In this document: positions 13,757 through 20,832 of the stretch, in pieces
How the letters are laid out: every line of letters begins with the position of its first letter
Numbering within the stretch: the stretch's first letter is position 1
Virus record (IMG/VR): IMGVR_UViG_3300048112_000162
Location: 1 to 31,282 of that record
Strand: one strand, 5' to 3'
Length of the DNA stretch: 31,282 nucleotides
Source: a virus
Position numbers and translations under genes: made by a program
The notes under the pieces: model-generated
What the model was told of the DNA's origin: nothing
The model's input: the letters and a program-made list of their open reading frames with translations, nothing else
The model's database searches: none

Positions 13757-15292
13757 ATGAGAGATCTATCCTCCAAACACAGCGATTACGCAACTTTCCT
13801 CCCGGCTGTTAGTGGCTTTATGACAGAGCTACTAGGCAGATGTAAGAGTGTGGATGGATATATTCCTGATGGTCGAGTACCTAAGGGCTTTGAACATGGC
13901 TTCGAAGGTATGAACTTCTTAGACAAAGAGAAAGGTTATTACTACTATAACAAGGGATTGTATAGTGCCGGTCATGCTTACTTGGACATTGAGAAGAGTA
14001 AGGTAATGGAACACATTATACAATGCCGAGACAGAACTAACACAACTATCGTAGGAGACTCAGGTGGTTTCCAGATTGGTAAAGGTGTTATTAAGTTTGA
14101 CTGGGAAAACTTCTTTGAGAAGCCAGGTGATGTCGGATACAAAGGCGATGCTGATAAAGTTAGGGGCAAAATCCTTAACTGGTTAGAACACACAGCAGAC
14201 TGGAGTATGACATTTGATGTTCCTAGTTGGGCATGTAAGCCAGGCTTTAGAGAGAAGACTGGACTACAGAACTTTGATGAGTGTTTGAAGTGTACTACAT
14301 ATAACTTAGATTGGTTTATGGATCACAGGCAAGGCAAGACAAAGTTCTTAAATGTATTGCAAGGAACTTATTGGGACGATGCAGAAGAATGGTATCAGAA
14401 CGTTAAGGACTACGACACAGAAGGATGGGGCATGGGTGGTAACAATATCCGCGACATGCACATGGCACTGAAACGTATTATTACTTTGCGTGATGATAAC
14501 AAACTACAAGACAGAGATTGGATTCACTTCCTAGGTACAAGTAAACTAGAGTGGGCAGTTATGCTTACAAGTATACAGCGACAACTTAGAGAGCATGTTA
14601 ATCCAAACATCACTGTTAGTTTTGATTGTGCTAGTCCTTACATTAGTAGTGCTAATGGATTAGTGTACACAAGAAACAAAATTACAAGTGAACAAATGAG
14701 TTACATAATGGAGAAGTGTTTCGATAACAAAGCGAACTCACACTTTAGTCCGGGTAACTTGTCTGCTAATCCTTTCCCTTGGGAGAGTGAGATTGGTAGT
14801 AGACTTGTAACAGGTGATGTTAATTGGTATGCACCGGGTATGTTAAACAAGATCAACAAGGAAGGTAAAACTTCTTGGGACAGTTTCACATATGGTATGC
14901 TAATGGCACACAATGTTTACATGCATATTAGAGCAGTACAAGAAGCAAATAGTCTAGCAACTATTGAGTTTGAGAACTACAAGTTAGATTGGAGACAGTG
15001 GCAGAAGAAGGGTAAGAAACTTAATCAAGAAAGTTTATACACTCCTAGAAACTTGCTGATGTTTAATACATTTGTTGAAGAGTTGTTCCAAAGCGACAAT
15101 CCTCACCAACTATTAGATGATGCACATGAGTTCCTAGATGATGTTAGCAATAACAAACATAAAGATGCTGACACTATGTTCCAGGCTAAGCCTTCAAGCA
15201 TGTTCTTTGATGAAGAAGTAGAACAACAAGTAGAGGAAGAGTTTGATGCTATCCAAGAAGAAGCATTAAACGATTTAGTGGACGAACTGTAA
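13757..15292 (+). CDS. dpdA: TGT-fold deazaguanine DNA transglycosylase (DpdA-like)
   Basis: A 511-residue protein with the tRNA-guanine transglycosylase core: DSGGFQ at 101-106, FDVP with D154 at 153-156, NVLQGT at 199-204, GWGMGGN at 223-229, HFLGTSK at 257-263 and SFDCASP with the likely nucleophile D290 at 288-294. The CxCxxC...H zinc site of tRNA-type TGTs is not present after D290, and the C-terminus is a long acidic tail (EEVEQQVEEEFDAIQEEAL). DpdA enzymes use this fold to swap guanine in DNA for a 7-deazaguanine. Position after the clamp, and folE and queE elsewhere in the window, favour DNA over tRNA as substrate. Its stop overlaps the next start. Confidence 0.85.
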   Translation: MRDLSSKHSDYATFLPAVSGFMTELLGRCKSVDGYIPDGRVPKGFEHGFEGMNFLDKEKGYYYYNKGLYSAGHAYLDIEKSKVMEHIIQCRDRTNTTIVGDSGGFQIGKGVIKFDWENFFEKPGDVGYKGDADKVRGKILNWLEHTADWSMTFDVPSWACKPGFREKTGLQNFDECLKCTTYNLDWFMDHRQGKTKFLNVLQGTYWDDAEEWYQNVKDYDTEGWGMGGNNIRDMHMALKRIITLRDDNKLQDRDWIHFLGTSKLEWAVMLTSIQRQLREHVNPNITVSFDCASPYISSANGLVYTRNKITSEQMSYIMEKCFDNKANSHFSPGNLSANPFPWESEIGSRLVTGDVNWYAPGMLNKINKEGKTSWDSFTYGMLMAHNVYMHIRAVQEANSLATIEFENYKLDWRQWQKKGKKLNQESLYTPRNLLMFNTFVEELFQSDNPHQLLDDAHEFLDDVSNNKHKDADTMFQAKPSSMFFDEEVEQQVEEEFDAIQEEALNDLVDEL

Positions 15293-16194
15293 TGGTTGAA
15301 TGGGTTAATAACAATGGTAAACGTGCCTTACTTATAGGCGTAGGAGGTATAGGTAGCAATGTATACCTTACTGAACTACGGAAGTATGGCTATGACGTAA
15401 CAACTGTTGACAACACAAACCCAGCAGACCATACAAGCATTGACACAGTACAAGGTGTATTTGATGTTGCAGTGATATGTGTGCCTAACTTTTTGCACAC
15501 TTACTTTGCAGATGAATGTGCATCTTTTTGTAAAGTTATTTTCATTGAGAAGCCTGGCTTGCCTAGTGCTGACCAATGGAATGCTTTATGTGACAAGCAC
15601 CCTCACACTAAGTTTATCATGTGTAAGAACAACATGTACAGAGATACGTATGGTTTCTTAGATAACGTAGCACAGATAGAAGACATAACCAGCATTAAGA
15701 TTAATTGGCTTAACAAGAACAGAGTACCTAATCCAGGCTACTGGAGTACAAACAGAAAGCAGTCGTGGGGAGGAGTTGCATTAGACTTGTTCCCACACTT
15801 GTATTGTCAAATGATTAGGCACTTTGGTAAGATACCACAGTTCACAAGAGTTAATCACTTAATGATGCAGAAGTGGAAACTAGAAGACTTGACTGGTTCG
15901 GACTACGGTGCTGTTAATGTAGATGGTGTGTATGATGTATGCGACTATGCCACAGAGAAATGGTTACTCAATGACAAGATAATTGTAGAAGTAAGTGCTA
16001 GTTGGAAAGAAGGTATTGATGATCAAAGCATTGTGGTGCAAACAACAGACAGTTCCTACAAGTGGGACTTCGGTTTATGTCCTGCAGAAGCGTATGGCAC
16101 AATGATTGAAGAAGGTCAAACAGATGATTATGATGTACACAGAAACATTGACACATGGATACACAAACACTTAGAGGTTTATCATGAAGGTTAA
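15292..16194 (+). CDS. Gfo/Idh/MocA-family dehydrogenase
   Basis: A 300-residue oxidoreductase: an N-terminal Rossmann motif GVGGIGSN (16-23), VICVPNFLH (61-69) and the family hallmark EKPG (86-89), followed by a typical alpha/beta C-terminal domain with a GGVALDLFPHLY segment carrying the catalytic His region. Family members oxidise or reduce sugars, inositols and nucleotide-sugar intermediates with NAD(P). The ATG overlaps the stop of the DpdA-like gene and the 3' end overlaps the alcohol-dehydrogenase-like gene by 11 bp, a strict translational-coupling chain. The substrate is unknown; nucleotide sugar, cyclitol or a base-linked moiety are candidates. Confidence 0.85.
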   Translation: MVEWVNNNGKRALLIGVGGIGSNVYLTELRKYGYDVTTVDNTNPADHTSIDTVQGVFDVAVICVPNFLHTYFADECASFCKVIFIEKPGLPSADQWNALCDKHPHTKFIMCKNNMYRDTYGFLDNVAQIEDITSIKINWLNKNRVPNPGYWSTNRKQSWGGVALDLFPHLYCQMIRHFGKIPQFTRVNHLMMQKWKLEDLTGSDYGAVNVDGVYDVCDYATEKWLLNDKIIVEVSASWKEGIDDQSIVVQTTDSSYKWDFGLCPAEAYGTMIEEGQTDDYDVHRNIDTWIHKHLEVYHEG

Positions 16195-17101
16195 ACTGCT
16201 ATACACCACAGGTAACAAAGACATCATCGAAGAGATATGGGATAAGCCTGAGCCAGAAGACAATGAGATAGAAGTAGAAAGTATACTGACGGGTATTTGT
16301 AGCAGTGACGTTGCAATGTACAACGGTACGTTTACTACACTACCTAAGGTTATACAAGGACATGAGTGTGTAGGCAGAGTAAGTAAGAAAGGCGCATTTG
16401 TAACTGGAGTCAAAGTAGGCGACTATGTTGCTACTAGAGGCGAGCCAGGCTTTGCAGACTACTACAATACTCCTGTCGGGAATTTTGTTAAAATATCTAA
16501 GCCAGAGCCTAAATATATACTAGAGCCAGTTGCATGTGGAATAAACATTGCCAAAAGTATTATGGAAGGCGACTTGCGTAAAAGCATTGCTATTATAGGC
16601 ACAGGCTTTCTTGCAAGAGTTATATATGAATATTTGAAACATAGTGGATACACAGACTTTACAGTGTATGGCGGTGGCTTTAAAGACTATTGGAGCGATG
16701 CTAAAGGCGTAGAGTATTATCCTAACAAGGCACATCACTTAGACGCACATAAACGTAGAGAAGGATTTGACTACTTCATAGACTTAACTAGCAATCCACA
16801 GTATATGAGTGGTGGCTATGTAAAAACAAATGGAACGTATGTGGTTGGTGCTGAAAAGATTGTCGAGCAATTAGACTTTAGTAAGTTCTTATGGGAAGGC
16901 ATTACAATTAAGTGTCCTAGTCCAAGGAACGATGGCTTCTTAGAATGTATGAAAGAAGCAGAAGCATTGGTTAAGCTCGGTAAGATTAAAGTAAATGATA
17001 TGTGGGGAGAGTGTTACCACAGAGATAATGCCAAGGAAGCATTTGATAATAGAATAAACGGTAAAGAGTTACTAAGGAATTATATAACATGGGCAAAATA
17101 A
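16184..17101 (+). CDS. Zinc-dependent alcohol dehydrogenase-like (MDR) protein
   Basis: A 305-residue medium-chain dehydrogenase. The catalytic zinc ligands are visible as C39 (GICSSD), H60-E61 (GHECVG) and E114 (LEPVACG). The Rossmann motif is IIGTGFLAR (138-146). The four-cysteine structural zinc loop of classical ADH is missing and the protein is shorter than the usual ~340, as in sorbitol/threonine-dehydrogenase-like phage versions. It oxidises or reduces an alcohol or sugar with NAD(P). It is nested by overlap between the Gfo/Idh gene and groES, and likely works on the same or a successive intermediate as Gfo/Idh. Confidence 0.83.
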   Translation: MKVKLLYTTGNKDIIEEIWDKPEPEDNEIEVESILTGICSSDVAMYNGTFTTLPKVIQGHECVGRVSKKGAFVTGVKVGDYVATRGEPGFADYYNTPVGNFVKISKPEPKYILEPVACGINIAKSIMEGDLRKSIAIIGTGFLARVIYEYLKHSGYTDFTVYGGGFKDYWSDAKGVEYYPNKAHHLDAHKRREGFDYFIDLTSNPQYMSGGYVKTNGTYVVGAEKIVEQLDFSKFLWEGITIKCPSPRNDGFLECMKEAEALVKLGKIKVNDMWGECYHRDNAKEAFDNRINGKELLRNYITWAK

Positions 17102-17382
17102 AAGCACACAACGACTTTATTGTTGTTGTAGAAAAAGAAGCAGAAAAAGTTACAGGCGGTGGCATCATACTTTCAAGTGGTGCAGTTGATAAACCTATCA
17201 CTGGTACAGTTATGTCAGTTGGTCCAGGTAGTTACAACAGCAAAGGTGAAAGAGAGCCACTTGGTATTAACGAAGGTGATGTTGTGTTCTTTATAAAGGA
17301 TCACGGTGAACCATTAAAGATTGATGGTGTAAACTATTTGTTTATTAAAGCAAGTAGTGTAGTCGCTATACAAGGAGACTAG
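17089..17382 (+). CDS. groES: GroES-like co-chaperonin (gp31 analogue)
   Basis: A 97-residue Cpn10 protein: HNDFIVVVEKEAEKVTGGGIIL corresponds to the first strands and mobile loop of GroES. Then follow TGTVMSVGPG, the GDVVFF strand (GDxVxF) and a C-terminal VNYLFIKASSVVAI (the usual ...Y.ii.e.dilav). It caps host GroEL; T4 gp31 does this to fold the major capsid protein. No groEL lies in the window, so host GroEL is presumably used. It overlaps the preceding gene by 13 bp. Confidence 0.92.
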   Translation: MGKIKAHNDFIVVVEKEAEKVTGGGIILSSGAVDKPITGTVMSVGPGSYNSKGEREPLGINEGDVVFFIKDHGEPLKIDGVNYLFIKASSVVAIQGD

Positions 17383-17385
17383 TAT

Positions 17386-17916
17386 ATGGCAACAGTAGAA
17401 GGCAGAGACAACTTTGGAGATGACCCTAAGTTCTTTATAGGTGTGGAAGTAGAACGTACTCCACTGTATGGTATGGAAACATTGTTTGTTATTGACAAAC
17501 AAAATCCTAAAGAGATACTACAACGATGCCTAGAAAATACTATTGAGCATGTGTACTTAGGTTGTGCTAACAGTTTCCAACCTGGCGATGATGCAGAGGA
17601 ATGGGAGGCATGGGACTATATTATTATGGAACTAATCAAAGCAGATGTGTGGGTAACACTAGACTTTGATAGTGGCTATGCCAATCACGAATGGATGCAT
17701 GACAACGGCTGGAATGACTATGACAAGTTTGTTCCTATGATTGCAGTTAGACTGCCTAATGTTAAATTGTTTAACTACAATGCAACAGTCAAGTTAGATG
17801 ATAGTTCTTTCAAAGGTACTAACTCAGGCGTATGGTGTCACAGTTTACATGACTTGCGAGACAGATCCAAGTACACCGACTGGGCCGATTACGTTGGCGA
17901 CAAGGTAATTGATTGA
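17386..17916 (+). CDS. Conserved phage protein of unknown function, 176 aa
   Basis: It has an AGGAG ribosome site and follows groES by three bases. The sequence reads like a TIM-barrel-type fragment with strands FIGVEVERT, HVYLGCANSF, WVTLDFDSG, FVPMIAVRLP and LFNYNATVKLDD, and ends VWCHSLHDL...YTDWADYVGD. Conserved acidic/aromatic residues (EVE, DFD, NYNATVK) suggest an enzyme. I believe similar proteins occur in other T4-like marine phages but know of no assigned function. Its place between dpdA/groES and a glycosyltransferase-like gene hints at a modification role. Confidence 0.65.
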   Translation: MATVEGRDNFGDDPKFFIGVEVERTPLYGMETLFVIDKQNPKEILQRCLENTIEHVYLGCANSFQPGDDAEEWEAWDYIIMELIKADVWVTLDFDSGYANHEWMHDNGWNDYDKFVPMIAVRLPNVKLFNYNATVKLDDSSFKGTNSGVWCHSLHDLRDRSKYTDWADYVGDKVID

Positions 17917-17919
17917 TTA

Positions 17920-18936
17920 ATGTTGATTAGCACTACGGCAGATTACGACTTAGATAGTTTACACACTAGACTACATGCCGTACGAAACTACACTATAGAT
18001 GTACATGTATCACATGCTTTCGAAGGCGGTGTGTTCTTTTCAATGGACCCAGATAAGAAGTGGGTAAAAGAACAAATAACATTTATAGATGCGTTACACG
18101 AACAATGTGCTAAAGCAGACTTCTCACCTGCTAGACTACACTTGCATTGGGGCAACTTAAATGCAACAGAACTATATCACAATTGGTGTGCTGTAAACAA
18201 TCCTGTTGAACAGTTAGGTTCAGTTGGCTGTCTTAACATGCTACTACCACAAGTAGTAAAGAACACAGCATTTATAGAACATAATAAAACACCAACTAAA
18301 TTATTCACATATCTTAATTCAGCACAACGTAAGCACAGAGAAGACGCTCTCAATTACATATACGAGAATGGCTTACTAGATATGTGTGAGTGGACATGGT
18401 TTAACGATTGGCATTACAATCTAAACGAACACTTTCATACACTAATACCAAAGAGTGCAGAAGGATTAGAATGGAAAGGCAAGCCAGTTGCTGATGTAGA
18501 TGCATTTGCAATGAGCCCAGAGTTAATCGATATGCACACCAACACATGTTTTGATTTAATTGCAGAGACATTTTATCATCATGATGTGCATCACTACAGT
18601 AATCTAGCATACATGAATACTGTATATTTTACTGAAAAGACTTGGAGAGCGTTGATATTAAAAAGACCATTCTTATTAATAGGCAACAAAGATTCGCTAA
18701 CACAATTAAAAGCATTAGGATTTAAAACATTCCCTATGCTGTTTGACGAATCATATGACACGTTAGACGATGATAAAAGACTTGGTCACGTTCTAGCACA
18801 ACTTAACAGTTTTGATGTAGAAAGTATGTTTGCTAAGATAAACACAGCAGAAGTACAAGATATATTAGAACATAATTTACAACAAGCATTAAATTTATCA
18901 CAAAAAATGGTTGACATTGAAAGCAAAATGTCATAA
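17920..18936 (+). CDS. Putative glycosyltransferase-like protein, 338 aa
   Basis: The C-terminal half carries FTEKTWRALILKRPFLLIG (237-255) followed by LGFKTF (266-271) and DESYD (276-280). This pattern is seen in phage and giant-virus proteins related to fucosyltransferase-type (GT10-like) enzymes. FTYLNSAQRKHREDAL (129-144) resembles the segment before the donor-binding domain in that group. The N-terminal half is less conserved. It probably transfers a sugar; donor and acceptor are unknown. It starts three bases after the preceding stop, with a weak ribosome site. A promoter lies in its last 26 bases. Confidence 0.6.
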   Translation: MLISTTADYDLDSLHTRLHAVRNYTIDVHVSHAFEGGVFFSMDPDKKWVKEQITFIDALHEQCAKADFSPARLHLHWGNLNATELYHNWCAVNNPVEQLGSVGCLNMLLPQVVKNTAFIEHNKTPTKLFTYLNSAQRKHREDALNYIYENGLLDMCEWTWFNDWHYNLNEHFHTLIPKSAEGLEWKGKPVADVDAFAMSPELIDMHTNTCFDLIAETFYHHDVHHYSNLAYMNTVYFTEKTWRALILKRPFLLIGNKDSLTQLKALGFKTFPMLFDESYDTLDDDKRLGHVLAQLNSFDVESMFAKINTAEVQDILEHNLQQALNLSQKMVDIESKMS

Positions 18937-18939
18937 AAT
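18911..18939 (+). promoter_or_regulatory. Sigma70-type promoter inside the end of the preceding gene
   Basis: TTGACA (18911-18916), 17-bp spacer, TAAAAT (18934-18939). The predicted start of transcription is about 18945-18948 and the next ATG is at 18948, which has no ribosome site, so the transcript would be leaderless or nearly so. Confidence 0.6.
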
Positions 18940-18947
18940 ATACATAT

Positions 18948-19082
18948 ATGAAACTAAAATTAGAAGTAGAAATAGATACAAAAGAAGATCAGCAAGAGAT
19001 TGATGACTTTATTGGACTAATTACTGAGTTCAGAGATCGACTACTTGCTCTACAAGATGGAGAGTGGGAAGATGATGATTGA
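18948..19082 (+). CDS. Small acidic protein, 44 aa
   Basis: ATG at 18948 to TGA at 19080-19082. It begins MKLKLEVEIDTKEDQQEI and ends in an acidic tail (GEWEDDD); the middle (DDFIGLITEFRDRLLAL) should form an amphipathic helix. No recognised family. There is no Shine-Dalgarno sequence and the start sits at the predicted transcription start of the 18911 promoter. Its stop overlaps the start of the next gene. Confidence 0.6.
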   Translation: MKLKLEVEIDTKEDQQEIDDFIGLITEFRDRLLALQDGEWEDDD

Positions 19083-19284
19083 TATATTTCAAATAATTTT
19101 TGGAGTTGTTCTTATAATCATAATGGCAAAGGGTTGCTGGATTAGTAGTCAAATACTATCAGAGCGTTCTCAATTGAGGAAGTTCACTGGCGCATACTAT
19201 GACTTTGAGATTAATGAAGAACTCAAAGAACGAGGGCTAACTCGACAAGAAGCATTAGATATTATCAATGGCGATAATGTTTAA
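19072..19284 (+). CDS. Small single-helix membrane protein, 70 aa
   Basis: I use ATG 19072 (a second ATG follows at 19075), preceded by GGAGAGTGGGAAG and overlapping the previous stop. An in-frame TTG at 19045 is not supported. Residues about 4-22 (IFQIIFGVVLIIIMAKGCW) form a transmembrane helix; the cytoplasmic tail is charged and ends NEELKERGLTRQEALDIINGD. The function is unknown. Confidence 0.6.
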   Translation: MMIDIFQIIFGVVLIIIMAKGCWISSQILSERSQLRKFTGAYYDFEINEELKERGLTRQEALDIINGDNV

Positions 19285-19290
19285 TTATAA

Positions 19291-19343
19291 TGAAGGTAAT
19301 TCCCTTCGAAACACTGAAGGTAAGACTTCATTAATATAGGAAG
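19291..19343 (+). promoter_or_regulatory. Structured cspA leader with alternative hairpins
   Basis: TGAAGGTAA occurs twice (19291-19299 and 19315-19323). GAAGG (19292) can pair with CCTTC (19303-19307), and TGAAG (19315) with CTTCA (19326-19330). Alternatively CCTTC can pair with the second GAAGG (19316-19320), freeing CTTC to reach the GAAG of the ribosome site (19340-19343). Such mutually exclusive stems before a cold-shock gene could act as a thermoswitch or attenuator; this is inference. Confidence 0.4.
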
Positions 19344-19347
19344 AAAA

Positions 19348-19545
19348 ATGGCAACAGGTACAGTAAAATGGTTTGATGCAACTAAAGGCTTCGGATTTAT
19401 TACACCAACAGAAGGTGGTAAGGATGTGTTTGCACATCACACTGCTATCCAAGGTGAAGGATTCAAAACTTTAGATGAGAACCAAGCAGTTACGTTTGAC
19501 ATTGTGGAAGGCGAAAAAGGTCCACAAGCATCAAACATAGTGTAA
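19348..19545 (+). CDS. cspA: Cold-shock domain protein (CspA-like)
   Basis: A 65-residue single cold-shock domain: [17 protein letters not shown] carries the RNP1 motif (KGFGFI) and DVFAHHTAI the RNP2 motif (VFAHH, usually VFVHF/H), ending QASNIV. It binds single-stranded nucleic acid and melts RNA structure. In a phage it may protect or remodel mRNA, or aid infection in cold water. It has an AGGAAG ribosome site, a structured leader and a strong terminator, so it may be expressed separately. Confidence 0.93.
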   Translation: MATGTVKWFDATKGFGFITPTEGGKDVFAHHTAIQGEGFKTLDENQAVTFDIVEGEKGPQASNIV

Positions 19546-19552
19546 CAAAAAT

Positions 19553-19582
19553 AAGTGTAGTGACGAAAGTTGCTACACTTTT
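19553..19582 (+). terminator. Rho-independent terminator after cspA
   Basis: AAGTGTAGTGAC (19553-19564) pairs with GTTGCTACACTT (19569-19580), twelve pairs with two G-T wobbles, around a GAAA tetraloop, followed by TTTT (19579-19582). This is the clearest terminator in the window. Confidence 0.85.
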
Positions 19583-19597
19583 ACTATTGGAGATAAC

Positions 19598-19951
19598 ATG
19601 AATAGAACAGATAGAAACTTTTTAAAAAACTTTAGTCCATTATTAATTGCCGCGGCAGTTATGGTGCTAATGTTATTTGCAAGTAATGTCAATGGAGCAG
19701 AACCTAAGCCGGCACAATGGCCTATGTGTAGTGCATGTCACGGAGCACAAGGACAAGGCGGAATTGGTCCAATGTTAGCAGGACAGACTGCAGAACAGAT
19801 TATAAGTAAACTTAACACATACAAGAAAGGCGGAACAATAGGTCCACAAAGTGCAATGATGTGGGGCACTGCTAAGACTCTTTCAGATACAGACATTGAC
19901 ATGATTGCAAGGTATATCGAAAGTTTAAGTTTACAATTAGCGAGTAAATAA
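19598..19951 (+). CDS. Exported c-type cytochrome (class I)
   Basis: A 117-residue protein. Residues 1-10 are charged, and 12-33 form a hydrophobic signal segment ending ASNVNGA, a plausible signal-peptidase site. The mature part has the haem c attachment motif C44-S-A-C47-H48 followed by GAQGQGGIGPMLAGQ, as in small c4/c553-type cytochromes. It also has a methionine (M87 or M88) as likely sixth haem ligand, and a C-terminal helix (DTDIDMIARYIESLS). It would carry electrons in the host periplasm, needing host haem-attachment machinery. It has a TTGGAGATAAC ribosome site. A cytochrome is an unusual phage gene and would be an auxiliary metabolic gene. Confidence 0.88.
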   Translation: MNRTDRNFLKNFSPLLIAAAVMVLMLFASNVNGAEPKPAQWPMCSACHGAQGQGGIGPMLAGQTAEQIISKLNTYKKGGTIGPQSAMMWGTAKTLSDTDIDMIARYIESLSLQLASK

Positions 19952-20133
19952 TGGCAATATCAGATGAAATGAAAGAACAACTTGAAATGGTTATCCAATA
20001 CGGTGACCAAGTCAAGGCAATGTACAAAGAACAAGATGATGTTGACTATGAGATTGCTGACTACGACGAAGCAGTTACACAACTGTTAGGTCACATGAAT
20101 GAAATCATGGAAGCCATTGACGGAGGTTGGTAA
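19951..20133 (+). CDS. Hypothetical acidic protein, 60 aa
   Basis: The start overlaps the cytochrome stop by one base. The protein is almost entirely helical and acidic (ISDEMKEQLEMVIQYGDQVKAMYKEQDD...AVTQLLGHMNEIMEAID). No family recognised. Coupling to the cytochrome gene suggests co-expression but not necessarily shared function. Confidence 0.6.
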   Translation: MAISDEMKEQLEMVIQYGDQVKAMYKEQDDVDYEIADYDEAVTQLLGHMNEIMEAIDGGW

Positions 20134-20207
20134 TGGAATATGCTATAGCAGGAATGATTTTTAGTTTACTGGTAGTTTGGATAGTAATAAAGAACAGAGA
20201 CAAATGA
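20133..20207 (+). CDS. Tiny membrane peptide, 24 aa
   Basis: ATG at 20133 overlaps the previous stop, with GGAGG at 20122-20126 as a strong ribosome site. The product is one hydrophobic helix (YAIAGMIFSLLVVWIVI) followed by KNRDK, ending in a TGA that overlaps the next ATG. Stop/start overlaps on both sides and a good ribosome site support it despite its size. The function is unknown. Confidence 0.5.
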   Translation: MEYAIAGMIFSLLVVWIVIKNRDK

Positions 20208-20638
20208 TGAGAAGTATTTGGGTAACATTTAGTAAAGAAGGCATACACAAGTATCCAGGTGCGGACACCGATCCTAAGTTAGCAACAGGCGACTGGGACG
20301 ATGTGTCCTTTCTTGGTTTCCCACACAGACACATATTTCACTACAAAGTATGGATTGAAGTGTTTCACGATGACAGAGACATAGAATTTATACAGTTTAA
20401 AAGATGGTTAATACGTCTATATGACGGTGCCCTTGACATGGACTACAAGAGTTGTGAGATGATGGCAGACGACTTAGCGGAACAGATACAAGGTATGTAT
20501 CCAGGTCGTTGGTTAAAGATTTCAGTAGCCGAAGATAATGAAAACGGTTGCGAAATGGAGTATCCAGTAGAAGAATTGGATAGTCCGGATTTTAGTGACA
20601 CAGACGCAATAGCAGACGTGTTCGATAGTTTAAAATAA
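20204..20638 (+). CDS. Divergent PTPS/QueD-fold protein
   Basis: I start at ATG 20204, which overlaps the preceding TGA (ATGA). The 144-residue protein lines up with QueD/6-pyruvoyl-tetrahydropterin synthase: H15 for the first zinc His, H41-R-H43-I-F for HGHSF, DIEFIQFKR (59-67) for the IDFxxLK strand, KSCEMMADDL (82-91) for NPTSENLA, and VAEDNENGCEMEY (108-120) for the ETxxxGxxY Glu strand (E110). The catalytic cysteine four residues before HxH is a leucine (L37), and the LDHHxLN His/Asp segment is shortened. It may therefore be altered in activity. QueD makes carboxytetrahydropterin, the QueE substrate, so it fits the pathway here. The alignment is by eye. Confidence 0.55.
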   Translation: MMRSIWVTFSKEGIHKYPGADTDPKLATGDWDDVSFLGFPHRHIFHYKVWIEVFHDDRDIEFIQFKRWLIRLYDGALDMDYKSCEMMADDLAEQIQGMYPGRWLKISVAEDNENGCEMEYPVEELDSPDFSDTDAIADVFDSLK

Positions 20639-20649
20639 AGGAGAATAAT

Positions 20650-20832
20650 ATGAGTTCAGAAGTACATTTACAAATTAAAGCAATGATGGAAGAATACCTA
20701 GCAGAGAACGAAAAGTTTGATGTTAAAGGTGTAAAGGCATCGGCGGCTAGAGCAAGAAAGGCACTGGGTGAATTAGGCAAATTGTCTAAGACTAGACGTG
20801 CAGAAATCCAAGACAAAAAGAATAGCATGTAA
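20650..20832 (+). CDS. Histone H1-like (Hc1-type) DNA-binding protein
   Basis: A 60-residue protein with a helical N-terminus and the segment VKGVKASAARARKALGELGKLSKTRRAEIQDKKN. This follows the Hc1-type KGNKAAGTRARKAL..L.KL.K..R.EIQ..K pattern common in bacteria and T4-like marine phages. It probably binds or compacts DNA. AAAGGAG precedes the start and its stop overlaps the glycosyltransferase start. Confidence 0.75.
   Translation: MSSEVHLQIKAMMEEYLAENEKFDVKGVKASAARARKALGELGKLSKTRRAEIQDKKNSM

Noticed and set aside
19286-19291. TATAAT before cspA as a promoter
   Set aside because: No acceptable -35 box lies 16-18 bp upstream; it probably occurs by chance in AT-rich leader sequence.
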